The notes beneath the pieces are model-generated. The model saw nothing but the letters and a program-made list of their open reading frames with translations. It searched no databases and was not told the DNA's origin. Position numbers and translations under genes: made by a program. From contig CAKQPT010000022.1 of NCBI GenBank assembly GCA_934270345.1, positions 1-40,067 on the forward strand: DNA of 40,067 nucleotides, in the 5' to 3' direction. Below are positions 8,408 through 17,634 of the stretch, one piece after another. The stretch comes from an uncultured Oribacterium sp. GTDB taxonomy: Bacteria; Bacillota; Clostridia; Lachnospirales; Lachnospiraceae. Each line of letters begins with the position of its first letter. Positions within the stretch are counted from its first letter, which is position 1.

Positions 8408-8446
8408 CTGCAGCTCCCTGCAGACGAATCAGACCATCCCGGATGG
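8408..8446 (-). other. pair of stem-loops between rpoA and rplQ
   Basis: Two small perfect hairpins fill the 96-base gap: CTGCAG/CTGCAG at 8408-8423 and CCATC/GATGG at 8434-8446. Neither is followed by a T-run. A processing or stability role is possible. Confidence 0.35.
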
Positions 8447-8447
8447 A

Positions 8448-9404
8448 TCACTCCTCCTGAGTGGAAAGGCTGAGATTTAACTCCTTCAGTTTTGCAAGAA
8501 CTTCCTCAAGTGACTTCCGGCCCAGGTTACGAACCTTCATCATATCATCCGGCGTCTTCGCACAGAGCTGCTGTACGGTGTTGATACCGGCTCTCTTGAG
8601 ACAGTTATATGAGCGAACGGAAAGCTCCAGCTCATCGATGTTCATCTCGAGGATACGCTCCTTACCGTCGACCGGCTTCTCAACCATGACTTCGGTCGTC
8701 TGCGTATTCTGAGACAGATCAATGAAAAGGGCCAGATGCTCGGAGAGAATCTTCGCTGCTTCAGAAACAGCATCATCCGGGCTCATCTTACCGCTGGTAA
8801 ATACGTCCAGTGTCAGCTTATCGTAATCGATCTTGTTACCGACACGAGTGTTGCTGATGGCCATATTTACACGCTCAACTGGTGTGTAGATCGCGTCCAC
8901 GTCGAAAACTCCTTCCGGAAGTTCTGCGGTTCTGGAACGATCTGCACCGACATAGCCTCTGCCCGTTGTGATGGTGATTTCCATCTCGAGCTTAGCATCC
9001 TGGGCGTCAAGAGTTGCAATCTTCTGCTCCGGATTCAGGATCTCCAGACCCTCAACCAGCTGGATGTCGGACGCCGTTACGACGCCCTCACCCACATGCG
9101 AAAGATAAACAACCATTGCGTCATCGGAGGCTGAAGTGTTCTGAATCTCGAGACTCTTAAGGTTCATGATGACCTCAGTCAGAGACTCCTTTACACCCGG
9201 GATCGCATCGCCATCCCGATCGGCACCGGTAATCTTGACCTGAGAAACTGCAGCACCGGTCAGAGCGGAAAGCATGATGCGCTTCAGCGCATTGCCCAGC
9301 GTAGTACCGTAGCCTCTTTCCAGCGGCTCGCATACGAATCTGCCGTACTTCTTATCATCTGAAATCTCAACAATCTCAATGTTTGGTTTCTCAAAATCGA
9401 ACAT
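8448..9404 (-). CDS. rpoA: DNA-directed RNA polymerase subunit alpha
   Basis: RpoA dimerises to start polymerase assembly and contacts UP elements and activators. The 318 residues are the usual length. The N-terminal assembly domain starts FDFEKPNIEIVE and includes the conserved GYGTTLGNALKRIML. The C-terminal DNA-binding domain (about 250-318) carries the helix-hairpin-helix stretch ELSVRSYNCLKRAGI and MKVRNLGRKSLEEV. It lies 26 bases after rpsD in the conserved rpsD-rpoA-rplQ order. Confidence 0.98.
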   Translation of the reverse strand: MFDFEKPNIEIVEISDDKKYGRFVCEPLERGYGTTLGNALKRIMLSALTGAAVSQVKITGADRDGDAIPGVKESLTEVIMNLKSLEIQNTSASDDAMVVYLSHVGEGVVTASDIQLVEGLEILNPEQKIATLDAQDAKLEMEITITTGRGYVGADRSRTAELPEGVFDVDAIYTPVERVNMAISNTRVGNKIDYDKLTLDVFTSGKMSPDDAVSEAAKILSEHLALFIDLSQNTQTTEVMVEKPVDGKERILEMNIDELELSVRSYNCLKRAGINTVQQLCAKTPDDMMKVRNLGRKSLEEVLAKLKELNLSLSTQEE

Positions 9405-9430
9405 GCAATGCCTCCTTTATTGCAGGCTAA

Positions 9431-10024
9431 TTATTTCGAATACAACTCGACGATCAGCATCTCGTTTACCGGAACGTCGATTTCCTCTCTGGAAGGAAGC
9501 TGCTTTACAGTCGCCTTGAGGTTCTCCTGGTCGCAATCGATCCATGCCGGAACCATACGGCCGTTGGTAACCTCGAGGATATCCTTGAATCTCTGAAGAG
9601 ACTTCTTGGACTCCTTGACAGCAACTACGTCGCCAGCGGATACAAGGTAGGAAGGAATGTTAACAACCTTGCCATTTACAGTGATGAGTCTGTGATCAAC
9701 GATCTGACGTGCCTCACGACGAGTACGAGCAAGGCCCATACGGAAGATCACATTATCCAGACGAGACTCAAGAAGAACCATGAGGTTGGTACCGGTCTGG
9801 CCCTTCATCTGGTTAGCCTTTGCATAGTAGTTACGGAAAGGCTTCTCAAGTACGCCGTAGATGAACTTTGCCTTCTGCTTCTCACGAAGCTGAAGACCGT
9901 ACTCAGACATCTTACGACGCTGGTTTCTGAGCTGTCTGTTTGACTTCTTATCAATTCCTAAGAATACAGGGTCAAGTCCGAGTGACCTGCATCTTTTAAG
10001 TACGGGAGTTTTGTCAACTGCCAT
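9431..10024 (-). CDS. rpsD: 30S ribosomal protein S4
   Basis: S4 nucleates assembly of the 30S body and, in enterobacteria, represses the alpha operon. The 197 residues include the RNA-binding S4 domain (about 87-150, LESRLDNVIFRMGLARTRREARQ-type sequence). The N-terminal region has a single Cys (KRCRS) rather than a zinc knuckle, the zinc-free form. Here, as in Clostridia generally, rpsD lies between rpsK and rpoA. A 146-base gap separates it from rpsK. Confidence 0.98.
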   Translation of the reverse strand: MAVDKTPVLKRCRSLGLDPVFLGIDKKSNRQLRNQRRKMSEYGLQLREKQKAKFIYGVLEKPFRNYYAKANQMKGQTGTNLMVLLESRLDNVIFRMGLARTRREARQIVDHRLITVNGKVVNIPSYLVSAGDVVAVKESKKSLQRFKDILEVTNGRMVPAWIDCDQENLKATVKQLPSREEIDVPVNEMLIVELYSK

Positions 10025-10170
10025 AATTCTTTCTCCTTATAATATCAAGTAATTTACGTGATACGTCCTTTACACCCATGGGCTTCATCGGACAGATCTG
10101 CCGCTATTTTATACATACTGCGGCCTATGTCTGTGGTGAATCAATTCAAGATAATCCAGAAATACTGAGA

Positions 10171-10560
10171 TTATACTCTTCTGCGCTTTGGTGGACGGCA
10201 TCCGTTGTGTGGAACCGGTGTTACATCCTTGATGGAAGTAACCTCGAGACCATTTGCCTGGAGTGCACGAATAGCTGCCTCACGTCCTGATCCTGGTCCC
10301 TTAACACTTACATCCACATACTTTAAGCCGTGTACTAAAGCTGCCTTAACAGCAGTTTCAGCAGCCATCTGAGCTGCATATGGAGTAGATTTTCTTGAAC
10401 CCTTGAAACCAAGACCACCAGCACTTGCCCATGAAAGAGCGTTTCCTTCAGCATCTGTCAGTGTAACGATAGTGTTGTTGAAAGATGCCTGAATATGTGC
10501 CTGTCCGCGTTCAACGTTTTTCTTTACGCGCTTCTTTGTAATTCTCTTACCTGACGCCAT
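10171..10560 (-). CDS. rpsK: 30S ribosomal protein S11
   Basis: S11 lines the mRNA exit region of the 30S platform with S7 and S18. The 129-residue protein shows the family's [19 protein letters not shown], the [15 protein letters not shown] stretch and the C-terminal [12 protein letters not shown]. It lies between rpsM and rpsD, with unusually wide gaps of 142 and 146 bases that hold no genes. Confidence 0.98.
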   Translation of the reverse strand: MASGKRITKKRVKKNVERGQAHIQASFNNTIVTLTDAEGNALSWASAGGLGFKGSRKSTPYAAQMAAETAVKAALVHGLKYVDVSVKGPGSGREAAIRALQANGLEVTSIKDVTPVPHNGCRPPKRRRV

Positions 10561-10702
10561 ATTAAAACTAACCTACTTTCCTTTTTCTGTCTTCCTGTAT
10601 TTAAAACATGAAGATCACAATAGTTACTTCTGATTCTACATCAGAGTGATCATTTCTGATCTGGACTTTCTCTTACCTTAAAGAAGAATACTCTCTAAAA
10701 GA

Positions 10703-11071
10703 TTACTTCTTCTTGTTAGCAACAGTCTTACGCGGTCCCTTACGTGTTCTGGCATTGGTCTTGGTCTTCTGACCTCTAACCGGAAGGCCTCTTCTGTGAC
10801 GGATGCCACGGTAGCAGCCGATCTCCTGAAGTCTCTTGATGTCCAGAGCTGTTGATCTTCTGAGGTCACCTTCTACTACCTGGTGCTCAGCGATGTAGTT
10901 CGCAAGCTCCTTGACTTCATCGTCAGTGAGATCCTTAACACGTGTGTCAGGGTTAACGCCTGTTGCCGCGAGAATCTTATCAGCGCTGGACTGACCGATA
11001 CCATAAATGTATGTCAGACCAATCTCGATACGCTTCTCTCTCGGTAAATCGACACCTGCAATACGAGCCAT
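10703..11071 (-). CDS. rpsM: 30S ribosomal protein S13
   Basis: S13 sits in the 30S head, contacts P-site tRNA through its C-terminal tail and bridges to the 50S. The 122 residues begin [14 protein letters not shown], contain the helix-hairpin-helix [16 protein letters not shown] and end in the basic tail [11 protein letters not shown]. The [13 protein letters not shown] signature is present. It lies 21 bases after rpmJ. Confidence 0.98.
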   Translation of the reverse strand: MARIAGVDLPREKRIEIGLTYIYGIGQSSADKILAATGVNPDTRVKDLTDDEVKELANYIAEHQVVEGDLRRSTALDIKRLQEIGCYRGIRHRRGLPVRGQKTKTNARTRKGPRKTVANKKK

Positions 11072-11092
11072 TTTTGTTTCCTCCTGTAAAAA

Positions 11093-11206
11093 TTAACCTT
11101 GTCTCTGCTTGTGCTTAGGGTTTTCGCAGATAATTCTGATAGAGCCTTTCCGCTTGATGACTTTGCATTTCTCGCAGATAGGCTTTACTGATGATCTTAC
11201 CTTCAT
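11093..11206 (-). CDS. rpmJ: 50S ribosomal protein L36, zinc form
   Basis: L36 is the smallest ribosomal protein and stabilises 23S rRNA near the GTPase-associated centre. The 37-residue frame starts [14 protein letters not shown] and ends PKHKQRQG. Cys11, Cys14, Cys27 and His32 form the zinc ribbon. It is in its standard place between infA and rpsM. The start has a GGGGAATT purine stretch upstream. The 111-base gap to infA contains no other gene. Confidence 0.96.
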   Translation of the reverse strand: MKVRSSVKPICEKCKVIKRKGSIRIICENPKHKQRQG

Positions 11207-11317
11207 AGTAATTCCCCTTTCTAATAACGAATTCGAACAAAGTTGCCGTATCATTCTAACAAAACGCTCCACTAATGTAAAGCCCTTTTTAAAGGAATTG
11301 TAAGAATATCGACCGCT

Positions 11318-11536
11318 TTATTTGTCTCTCCAGATGATACGTCCCTTGGAAAGGTCGTACGGTGAAAGTTCGATGGTCACCTTGTCACCTGGAAGAATTC
11401 GAATGTAATTCATACGAAGCTTTCCGGAAATGTGTGCCAGCACCTGATGGCCATTCTCAAGCTCAACCTGGAACATGGCATTCGGAAGTTTTTCAATTAC
11501 TTTACCAGTAATCTCGATTACATCTGATTTAGACAT
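11318..11536 (-). CDS. infA: translation initiation factor IF-1
   Basis: IF-1 occupies the ribosomal A site during initiation. The 72 residues are the exact usual length, with an OB-fold running from [15 protein letters not shown] to GRIIWRDK and the typical [17 protein letters not shown]. It begins 13 bases after map. Many Clostridia carry a small KOW-domain protein between map and infA; no room exists for it here. Confidence 0.98.
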   Translation of the reverse strand: MSKSDVIEITGKVIEKLPNAMFQVELENGHQVLAHISGKLRMNYIRILPGDKVTIELSPYDLSKGRIIWRDK

Positions 11537-11549
11537 TCAGTTCTCCTTC

Positions 11550-12335
11550 TTATTTATTTAATGTGATTAATAAACTCTTATCCTCACCCGGCATCGTCAG
11601 AATCTCCGGCTCACCGTCAGTGATGAGAATCGTGTTTTCATAGTGGCAGGAAAGACTGCCGTCATCCGGAACGACATTCCAGCCGTTATCCCGTGTATGG
11701 CAGATCGGTGATCCCAGTGTGATCATCGGCTCAACCGCCAGCGTCATACCGGCGCAGAGCTTCGGGCCTTTCCGATGCATATCATAGTTCGGAATTTCCG
11801 GATCCTGATGGATCTCCGCTCCGATCCCATGTCCGCAGTAGTCTCTCAGGATGCCACAGCCCTGAGACTCTACGTAATTACCGATGGCCGCTGTAATATC
11901 GTTCAGATGATTACCGGCAACGGCCTGCTTCATACCTTCGAAGAAGCTCTGCTGGCAGACTCTGATCACCCGCTTCGCATCCTCGGAAATCTCGCCCACC
12001 GCCCAGGTTCTGGTCGCATCTGCATTATAGCCATGGTAGCTGGTGCAGGTGTCGATGGAGACGATATCACCATCCTTCAGAATCACATGACGATCCGGGA
12101 TTCCATGGATGACTTCTTCATTGACGGAGATGCAGCAGGTTCCCGGAAAGTCATATAAGCCCTTCATGCTCGGGAAACCACCGAGCTTCCGCATGATGCC
12201 CTCGGCCAGTTCATCCAGTTCCTTCGTGCTGATACCAGGGGCGATCTTCTCTCCGAGACGGCTGTGCATCTCGAAGAGAATCTTGCCTGCCTCACGCATC
12301 AGTTCGATTTCACGTTTTGATTTGATTTCGATCAT
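11550..12335 (-). CDS. map: type I methionine aminopeptidase
   Basis: This enzyme removes the initiator methionine from nascent proteins. The 261 residues carry the five metal ligands of the pita-bread fold: Asp in SIDTCTSYHG, Asp in NADATRTW, His in GHGIGAEIH, Glu in AVEPMITLG and Glu in HYENTILIT. There is no N-terminal zinc finger or SEC-C extension. It follows adk by 69 bases, the standard secY-adk-map-infA order that links protein export to N-terminal processing. Confidence 0.97.
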   Translation of the reverse strand: MIEIKSKREIELMREAGKILFEMHSRLGEKIAPGISTKELDELAEGIMRKLGGFPSMKGLYDFPGTCCISVNEEVIHGIPDRHVILKDGDIVSIDTCTSYHGYNADATRTWAVGEISEDAKRVIRVCQQSFFEGMKQAVAGNHLNDITAAIGNYVESQGCGILRDYCGHGIGAEIHQDPEIPNYDMHRKGPKLCAGMTLAVEPMITLGSPICHTRDNGWNVVPDDGSLSCHYENTILITDGEPEILTMPGEDKSLLITLNK

Positions 12336-12404
12336 TAGTACTTCTTTCTGAATACGCTTGATGTTTCACATCAGAGGCTGTTCTGTCGCTTGCCTTCCGA
12401 TGAA

Positions 12405-13052
12405 TCAGTTCTCGGAAAGGATTGCAACGACATCCTCAAATACCTTCGGAAGCTCCTGTGTTCCGTCAACCTCACGAAGCACGCCGGCTGCCTTATAGTA
12501 CGCGATGAGCGGCTCTGTCTGCTGATGGTAAACATTGAGACGATCCTTTACGGTCTCCGGCTTGTCATCCGAACGAATGATGAGCTCGGTACCACACTTA
12601 TCACAGATGTTTTCCGTCTTCGGTGCTGCGTATACGATATGGTAGGTTGCACCACACTTCGGGCAGGCACGTCTGCCGGACATACGCTCGATGATAGCTT
12701 CATCCGGCACATCGATGTTCAGTGCGAAATCGATCTTATCGCCCTGGCTCTTCAGTGCCTCGGTCAGGCTCTTGGCCTGCGGAATCGTACGTGGGAATCC
12801 ATCGAGAACATAACCGTTCTTACAGTCATCCTGTGCGATGCGATCCAGAAGCATTCCGATCGTCACCTCATCCGGAACCAGCTCGCCCTTGTCGATGTAG
12901 GACTTCGCCTTCTGTCCGAGCTCTGTACCACCCTTGATATTCGCACGGAAGATATCCCCCGTCGAAATGTGTGGAATATCATACTTATCAGCAATCTTGA
13001 TTGCCTGTGTACCCTTACCGGCACCAGGCGCACCTAACATAACAATCTTCAT
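12405..13052 (-). CDS. adk: adenylate kinase, zinc-LID form
   Basis: Adenylate kinase interconverts AMP plus ATP with two ADP. The 215-residue protein has the P-loop GAPGAGKGT (7-15), the DGFPRT AMP-binding motif and the long LID domain. The LID carries two CxxC pairs (CPKCG and CDKCG), the zinc-binding arrangement typical of Gram-positive enzymes. It lies 81 bases after secY, with a stem-loop in the gap. Confidence 0.98.
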   Translation of the reverse strand: MKIVMLGAPGAGKGTQAIKIADKYDIPHISTGDIFRANIKGGTELGQKAKSYIDKGELVPDEVTIGMLLDRIAQDDCKNGYVLDGFPRTIPQAKSLTEALKSQGDKIDFALNIDVPDEAIIERMSGRRACPKCGATYHIVYAAPKTENICDKCGTELIIRSDDKPETVKDRLNVYHQQTEPLIAYYKAAGVLREVDGTQELPKVFEDVVAILSEN

Positions 13053-13091
13053 TTGCGTTCTCCCGATAGTACTATAGTAATAAACACTGAT

Positions 13092-13122
13092 AGCCTCCCC
13101 AGAGCGTACGTCTGAGGAGGCT
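13092..13122 (-). other. stem-loop between secY and adk
   Basis: AGCCTCC and GGAGGCT pair, extended inward by CAGA/TCTG past one mismatch, around the loop GCGTACG. It starts 11 bases after the secY stop. The minus-strand sequence after it (ATCAGTGTTTATTAC) is not a clean T-run, so partial termination or mRNA stabilisation of the secY side is more likely than a full stop. Confidence 0.5.
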
Positions 13123-13133
13123 TGTGTTGACGA

Positions 13134-14474
13134 TTAATCGTTCAGGAATCCCTGGTAGTTTCTTACAACCATCTGAGACTCAATTGCCTTCACGGTCTCA
13201 AGCACGACGCCGACGATAATGATCAGAGACGTACCGGCGAAGGAGATACGACCAACATTGAACACTCCGGAGATAAAGATCGGAATGATCGCGACGATGG
13301 CCAGTCCTGTCGCACCGATGAAAATAATATATGTAAGAATATTATCAAGGTAATCGCTGGTTGGCTTACCCGGACGGATACCCGGGATAAAGCCACCCTG
13401 CTTCTTCATGTTATTTGCAATCTCTAACGGATTAAAAGAAATCGAGGTATAGAAATATGCAAAGAAGTAAAGCAGCAGAATGTAGATCACCAGTCCGATC
13501 GAATAAATCGGTCTGTCCGGATTGCACCAGGAGCCTGAGTTCAGCGCCATAAGGATCTGACCAGGAATCGTGCTGTAATCCACCTTGATGATCTGACCGA
13601 CCACAACAGGCATGGTCATCAGTGAGCTGGCGAAGATAACCGGCATAACACTTGCTGTATTGACCTTCAGCGGGATGTTGGAGGACTGTCCGCCCACCAA
13701 GCCTCTGCCCTGCACACGACGGCTGTACTGAACCGGGATGGTTCTCTGCGCGTCGTTGAGGATGATGGTAAATACAACCAGTCCGATAATTGCGGCAACG
13801 ATGATGATCGCTGCGACAACCATCGTTGCCACGTTCTTTCCGCTCATAAATCTGATGTACAGCGTCTGGAAATCGCTCGGAACAGAAGACAGAATATTGA
13901 AGAGGAGGACAAGGGAAATACCATTGCCCACACCCTTATCTGTGATCTGCTCACCGATCCACATCAGAAGTGCTGAGCCCGCGGTCATCGCTATAACAGC
14001 GATCGCGATATCAGCGATCTTTCTTCCTGTGCTCGCCTCGGCGAAACCGATCAGAAGTCCCTGACCGCCAAATCCGATAGCCATCGCAAGTGACTCGATA
14101 AGAGCCAGACCGATCGTTACGTATCTGGTGTACTCAGTGAGCTTCTTTCTTCCCTCTTCACCATCCTTCTGCATCTCCTCGAGGGCCGGAATGGCCACGG
14201 TGAGCAGCTGGATGATGATGGATGAAGTGATGTATGGTGTGATGGACAGTGCGAAGATCGACAGCTGCTCGAAGGAGCCACCGGTCATCGTATTGAACCA
14301 GCCGAATGCATCATTATTGGACATGCTGTTAAACAGCTCGCTAAAGTACTGCGCGTTCACACCCGGGATAGGAAGATTCGATCCAAACCTGATTACTACG
14401 AGCATCAGGAAAACGAACAGAAGTTTTTTCCTCAGTTCTTTTACCTTAAATGCATTAAGTAGTGATTTGAACAT
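13134..14474 (-). CDS. secY: protein translocase subunit SecY
   Basis: SecY forms the protein-conducting channel of the inner membrane with SecE and SecG. The 446 residues contain about ten membrane spans. The start FKSLLNAFKVKELRKK is followed by the plug-region stretch PIPGVNAQYF, and ITPYITSSIIIQLL and the YSRRVQGRG loop are conserved. It starts two bases after rplO, implying coupled translation. Confidence 0.98.
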   Translation of the reverse strand: MFKSLLNAFKVKELRKKLLFVFLMLVVIRFGSNLPIPGVNAQYFSELFNSMSNNDAFGWFNTMTGGSFEQLSIFALSITPYITSSIIIQLLTVAIPALEEMQKDGEEGRKKLTEYTRYVTIGLALIESLAMAIGFGGQGLLIGFAEASTGRKIADIAIAVIAMTAGSALLMWIGEQITDKGVGNGISLVLLFNILSSVPSDFQTLYIRFMSGKNVATMVVAAIIIVAAIIGLVVFTIILNDAQRTIPVQYSRRVQGRGLVGGQSSNIPLKVNTASVMPVIFASSLMTMPVVVGQIIKVDYSTIPGQILMALNSGSWCNPDRPIYSIGLVIYILLLYFFAYFYTSISFNPLEIANNMKKQGGFIPGIRPGKPTSDYLDNILTYIIFIGATGLAIVAIIPIFISGVFNVGRISFAGTSLIIIVGVVLETVKAIESQMVVRNYQGFLND

Positions 14475-14476
14475 TA

Positions 14477-14920
14477 TCAGATTACCTCACAGGTGCCGCC
14501 TAAAGCTTCGATCTTCTCCTTAGCAGATGCTGAGAAAGCATTTACCTTCACATTGAGCTTCTTTGTGAGCTCGCCGTTACCAAGAATCTTAACGCCATCG
14601 TTAACCTTCTTGATGATGCCCTTCGCAAGAAGAGCCTCAATGGTTACTTCCTCACCCTCGTTGAAACGAGCGTCAAGAGTAGAAAGGTTGATACCTGTGA
14701 TAACCTTGGAATTACGATCAGTGAATCCTCTCTTCGGGATACGTCTGAACAGAGGCATCTGACCACCCTCAAATCCTGGTCTTGGTGCTCCGGATCTTGC
14801 CTTCTGGCCCTTTGCGCCCTTACCTGCGGTCTTGCCATTTCCTGAACCATGGCCACGGCCACGTCTGAAGTTCTTTGACTGCTTTGCGCCGTCAGCCGGC
14901 TTTAAATTAGCTAACTCCAT
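14477..14920 (-). CDS. rplO: 50S ribosomal protein L15
   Basis: L15 is a late-assembly 50S protein with a long extended N-terminus. The 147 residues open [15 protein letters not shown], followed by the Gly/Arg/Lys-rich tail ([17 protein letters not shown]) and the [18 protein letters not shown] motif. It lies between rpmD and secY as usual. Confidence 0.98.
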   Translation of the reverse strand: MELANLKPADGAKQSKNFRRGRGHGSGNGKTAGKGAKGQKARSGAPRPGFEGGQMPLFRRIPKRGFTDRNSKVITGINLSTLDARFNEGEEVTIEALLAKGIIKKVNDGVKILGNGELTKKLNVKVNAFSASAKEKIEALGGTCEVI

Positions 14921-14931
14921 TGTATGCCTCC

Positions 14932-15117
14932 TTAGATTTCTTCAACTTTTACAAGATGGTTAACTCTCTGAATCATACCTCTTGTAGCACCGTTGTCCGG
15001 AAGCTCTACACTCTGACGGATCTTACGGAGACCAAGAGCCTGAACAGTAGCTCTCTGCTTAGGGATAGCTGCGATTGGAGACTTAACAAGTGTAATCTTT
15101 AACTTCTTATCTGCCAT
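14932..15117 (-). CDS. rpmD: 50S ribosomal protein L30
   Basis: A 61-residue protein with the small alpha/beta fold of L30: [20 protein letters not shown], then [15 protein letters not shown] and [14 protein letters not shown]30 contacts 5S rRNA and 23S rRNA in the 50S subunit. It starts 14 bases after rpsE. Confidence 0.97.
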   Translation of the reverse strand: MADKKLKITLVKSPIAAIPKQRATVQALGLRKIRQSVELPDNGATRGMIQRVNHLVKVEEI

Positions 15118-15131
15118 TTTGATACCCCCTA

Positions 15132-15641
15132 TTAACCTGTGATCTCAGCTACAGTCTTGCCGCGGAGTGCAGCAAACTCCTCAGGAGTCTTCATGGAAGT
15201 GAGGCCCTGAAGGGTAGCGAGTACAACGTTTGTCTTATTGTTAGAGCCCAGAGACTTGGTACGAATGTTCTTGATACCAGCAAGCTCCAGTACAGAACGA
15301 GCAGGACCACCAGCGATGATACCAGTTCCTTCCGGTGCCTTCTTCAGAAGAACAGTGGAGCTTCCGAACTTACCAACATAATCGTGTGGTACAGACTTCT
15401 CCTCCGTTACAGGGATTGTAACGATTGCCTTTACAGCAGCCTCACGAGCCTTACGGATCGCCTCTGGAACCTCGACTGCCTTACCGATACCACAACCTAC
15501 ATGACCATTGCCGTCACCAACTACTACGAGAGCAGAGAATCTCATGGTACGACCACCCTTAACGGTCTTCGCAACACGCTTGATGGCTACGACGTTGTCG
15601 TTTAATTCTAACTGATTTGCATCAATTCTTTCACGCTTCAT
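15132..15641 (-). CDS. rpsE: 30S ribosomal protein S5
   Basis: S5 contributes to decoding accuracy and mRNA unwinding at the 30S entry site. The 169 residues have the N-terminal double-stranded RNA-binding domain ([19 protein letters not shown] through [12 protein letters not shown]) and the C-terminal domain with [18 protein letters not shown]. The loop near VKGGRTM, where spectinomycin-resistance changes occur, looks normal. Confidence 0.98.
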   Translation of the reverse strand: MKRERIDANQLELNDNVVAIKRVAKTVKGGRTMRFSALVVVGDGNGHVGCGIGKAVEVPEAIRKAREAAVKAIVTIPVTEEKSVPHDYVGKFGSSTVLLKKAPEGTGIIAGGPARSVLELAGIKNIRTKSLGSNNKTNVVLATLQGLTSMKTPEEFAALRGKTVAEITG

Positions 15642-15662
15642 CTTGCTTGTTTCTCCTCTCGA

Positions 15663-16025
15663 TTAGAATTCAAGGCCAGCTTCTCTTGCAGCATCTGCGA
15701 GAGCCTGAACCTTACCATGATACAGGAAGCCGCCACGGTCAAATACAACCTGCTTGATTCCCTTCGCCAGAGCCTTCTCTGCGATGGCCTTACCAACGTA
15801 CTGAGCAGCCTCTGTGTTGTTTGTGATCTCTAAGTTAGCATCCTTATCCAGAGTAGAAGCAGCGCAAAGAGTGTTGCCTGCTACATCATCGATAATCTGT
15901 GCATACATGTGCTTGTCAGATCTGAATACGGAAAGACGTGGTCTCTCTGGAGTACCAGAAAAACGGTTTCTAAGTCTCTCGTGCTTCTTCTGGCGAAGTT
16001 CAGCTTTATTTCTCTTACTTACCAT
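15663..16025 (-). CDS. rplR: 50S ribosomal protein L18
   Basis: L18 binds 5S rRNA and brings it to the central protuberance. The 120 residues show RHKRLRN-like [33 protein letters not shown] and the C-terminal [20 protein letters not shown]. It lies between rplF and rpsE, 16 bases after rplF. Confidence 0.98.
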   Translation of the reverse strand: MVSKRNKAELRQKKHERLRNRFSGTPERPRLSVFRSDKHMYAQIIDDVAGNTLCAASTLDKDANLEITNNTEAAQYVGKAIAEKALAKGIKQVVFDRGGFLYHGKVQALADAAREAGLEF

Positions 16026-16041
16026 TTCACTTTCCTCCTAA

Positions 16042-16584
16042 TTATTTCTTACCTGTCTTACCAACCTTACGTCTGATGATCTCATCAGCATACTTGATAC
16101 CCTTGCCCTTATATGGCTCCGGTCCTCTCTTGCTGCGGATCTCAGCTGCGTACTGGCCAACTGCTTCCTTATCAATACCGCGTACGAAGATGGTATTTGT
16201 GCCCTCAAGTACAGCCTCAACACCCTCTGGATCTTCCATGGTAACCGGATGAGAATAGCCGAGTGTAAGGGTCAGGGTCTTGCCCTGCTTCGCTGCTCTG
16301 TAACCTACGCCGTTGATCTCGAGCTTCTTCTCGAAACCGTTGGTTACACCATCCACCATGTTGTGAATGAGCGCTCTGGTAAGTCCGTGAAGGGACTTCT
16401 CCTTCTTATTATCGTTTGGTCTGCTGACAACGATCTCGCCGTCCTTCTGCTCGATAGTGATTTCCGGAGCGAACTGCTTCTCAAGAGTGCCCTTCGGTCC
16501 CTTTACAGAAAGAACGTTGTTGTCCTTGATCTCAACAGTAACGCCTGCTGGGATTACTACCGGTAATTTTCCGATACGTGACAT
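16042..16584 (-). CDS. rplF: 50S ribosomal protein L6
   Basis: L6 lies near the sarcin-ricin loop, where translation factors bind. The 180 residues show the two repeated folds. The start is [15 protein letters not shown], and the C-terminal signature [19 protein letters not shown] is intact. A 120-base gap to rpsH holds a small CTGTCC/GGACAG hairpin (16608-16623) and two copies of AATAAGCTG on the minus strand, but no gene. Confidence 0.98.
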   Translation of the reverse strand: MSRIGKLPVVIPAGVTVEIKDNNVLSVKGPKGTLEKQFAPEITIEQKDGEIVVSRPNDNKKEKSLHGLTRALIHNMVDGVTNGFEKKLEINGVGYRAAKQGKTLTLTLGYSHPVTMEDPEGVEAVLEGTNTIFVRGIDKEAVGQYAAEIRSKRGPEPYKGKGIKYADEIIRRKVGKTGKK

Positions 16585-16704
16585 ACTAATGTCTCCTCTC
16601 TTAAATTCTCTGTCCTTCCGGACAGTTTTCAGATTACTAGTTACTATTTGTAAGCTTCGTTCAGCTTATTCGGTTATACAGCTTATTGGGTTAAGTAAGT
16701 TATA

Positions 16705-17106
16705 TTACCAAACAAATGCCAGAACTTCGCCGCCTACGCCCTTTGCTCTTGCCTCACGATCAGTCATAACGCCCTGATTGGTGGAAACAATGGCGATACC
16801 AAGACCGCCCAGTACGGAAGGCATGTTCTCCTTGCCAGCATATACTCTCAGACCCGGCTTGGAAATCTTACGGATGCCGCCGATGATCTTATCGTTCTTC
16901 GTAGCGCCATACTTAAGAGTAACCTTGATGTCCTTGAACTTGCCGTTGTCAACGAGCTCATACTTTGCGATGTAGCCCTCATTTACCAGGATGTCTGCGA
17001 TAGCAAGCTTCATCTTGGAGGATGGGATAGTTACTGTGTCGTGCTTTGCAGTGTTTGCATTACGGATTCTTGTAAGCATATCTGCGATTGGATCACTCAT
17101 ACTCAT
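16705..17106 (-). CDS. rpsH: 30S ribosomal protein S8
   Basis: S8 organises the central domain of 16S rRNA and, in E. coli, represses the spc operon by binding its mRNA. The 133 residues start [16 protein letters not shown] and end with the [20 protein letters not shown] signature. It is separated from rpsN by 330 bases, far more than usual, and that gap has a predicted promoter and stem-loops. The ATG at 17106 opens MSMSDPIAD; the ATG two codons later is an alternative. Confidence 0.98.
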   Translation of the reverse strand: MSMSDPIADMLTRIRNANTAKHDTVTIPSSKMKLAIADILVNEGYIAKYELVDNGKFKDIKVTLKYGATKNDKIIGGIRKISKPGLRVYAGKENMPSVLGGLGIAIVSTNQGVMTDREARAKGVGGEVLAFVW

Positions 17107-17142
17107 GTTTACGGATATCCTTTCTTAAAAAAATATAGTTTG

Positions 17143-17158
17143 TTATACGTCCGTATAA
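17143..17158 (-). repeat. perfect 16-base inverted repeat in the rpsH leader
   Basis: TTATACG and CGTATAA flank a 2-base centre. An overlapping alternative pairing (GTCCG with CGGAC at 17149-17166) competes with it. It lies 37 bases upstream of rpsH, just before a TTTTTTT stretch and the SD, so it could influence rpsH translation or termination. Confidence 0.4.
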
Positions 17159-17242
17159 TTCCGGACAAAGCAAATGCCGCGTCAACAGGGTGATCTCACC
17201 TGACCAGTCCATAGGATACGGGATCCGATGCTTAGTCTGATG

Positions 17243-17260
17243 GCACAGCGTTTGCTGTGC
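17243..17260 (-). other. stem-loop in the rpsH leader
   Basis: A perfect 7-bp hairpin, GCACAGC-AAAC-GCTGTGC on the minus strand, begins about 15 bases after the predicted start point. It could be a protein-binding or mRNA-protecting 5' structure. Confidence 0.45.
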
Positions 17261-17281
17261 GGCCTGCGGCGCAACATTTAC

Positions 17282-17309
17282 ATTATAACCATTTTTCTCC
17301 GAGTTGCAA
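17282..17309 (-). promoter_or_regulatory. predicted internal promoter before rpsH
   Basis: TTGCAA (17304-17309) and a perfect TATAAT (17282-17287) on the minus strand with a 16-base spacer. It would drive rpsH and the genes after it independently of the S10 promoter, with a leader of about 170 bases. The whole gap 17107-17436 holds this promoter and leader structures and no gene. Confidence 0.65.
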
Positions 17310-17436
17310 CCCGGTCCGGCGTATCTTTTTGAAGCAAATTCTGTACTTCTTTAAATACAATCCGGAAATTATCGCCTTTGACAACACAACCCCGGAGGGT
17401 CACATTGCCGCAGGCTCAAATGGTGGAAGGTCCTGA

Positions 17437-17622
17437 TTACCAGGAAGCCTTCTTAACACCAGGGATCTCGCCCTTGTATGCAAGCTCACGGAAGCATACA
17501 CGGCAGATGCCGTACTTCTTAAGAACAGAGTGAGGTCTTCCGCAGATCTTGCATCTGGTATATGCTCTGGTGGAGAACTTCGGAGCCTTCTGCTGCTTTA
17601 ACTTCATTGATAACTTAGCCAT
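17437..17622 (-). CDS. rpsZ: 30S ribosomal protein S14, zinc-binding type Z
   Basis: S14 helps assemble the 30S head. The 61-residue short form carries two CxxC pairs (CKIC at 24-27 and CRVC at 40-43), the zinc-dependent version typical of Gram-positives. The C-terminus [11 protein letters not shown] is the standard type Z end. It lies 12 bases after rplE and is the last gene before the 330-base gap. Confidence 0.98.
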   Translation of the reverse strand: MAKLSMKLKQQKAPKFSTRAYTRCKICGRPHSVLKKYGICRVCFRELAYKGEIPGVKKASW

Positions 17623-17634
17623 ATTTTCCTCCGA

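Noticed and set aside
17107..17436. Decayed gene in the rpsN-rpsH gap
   Set aside because: No frame of useful length or similarity is seen; a promoter and stem-loops explain the sequence better.
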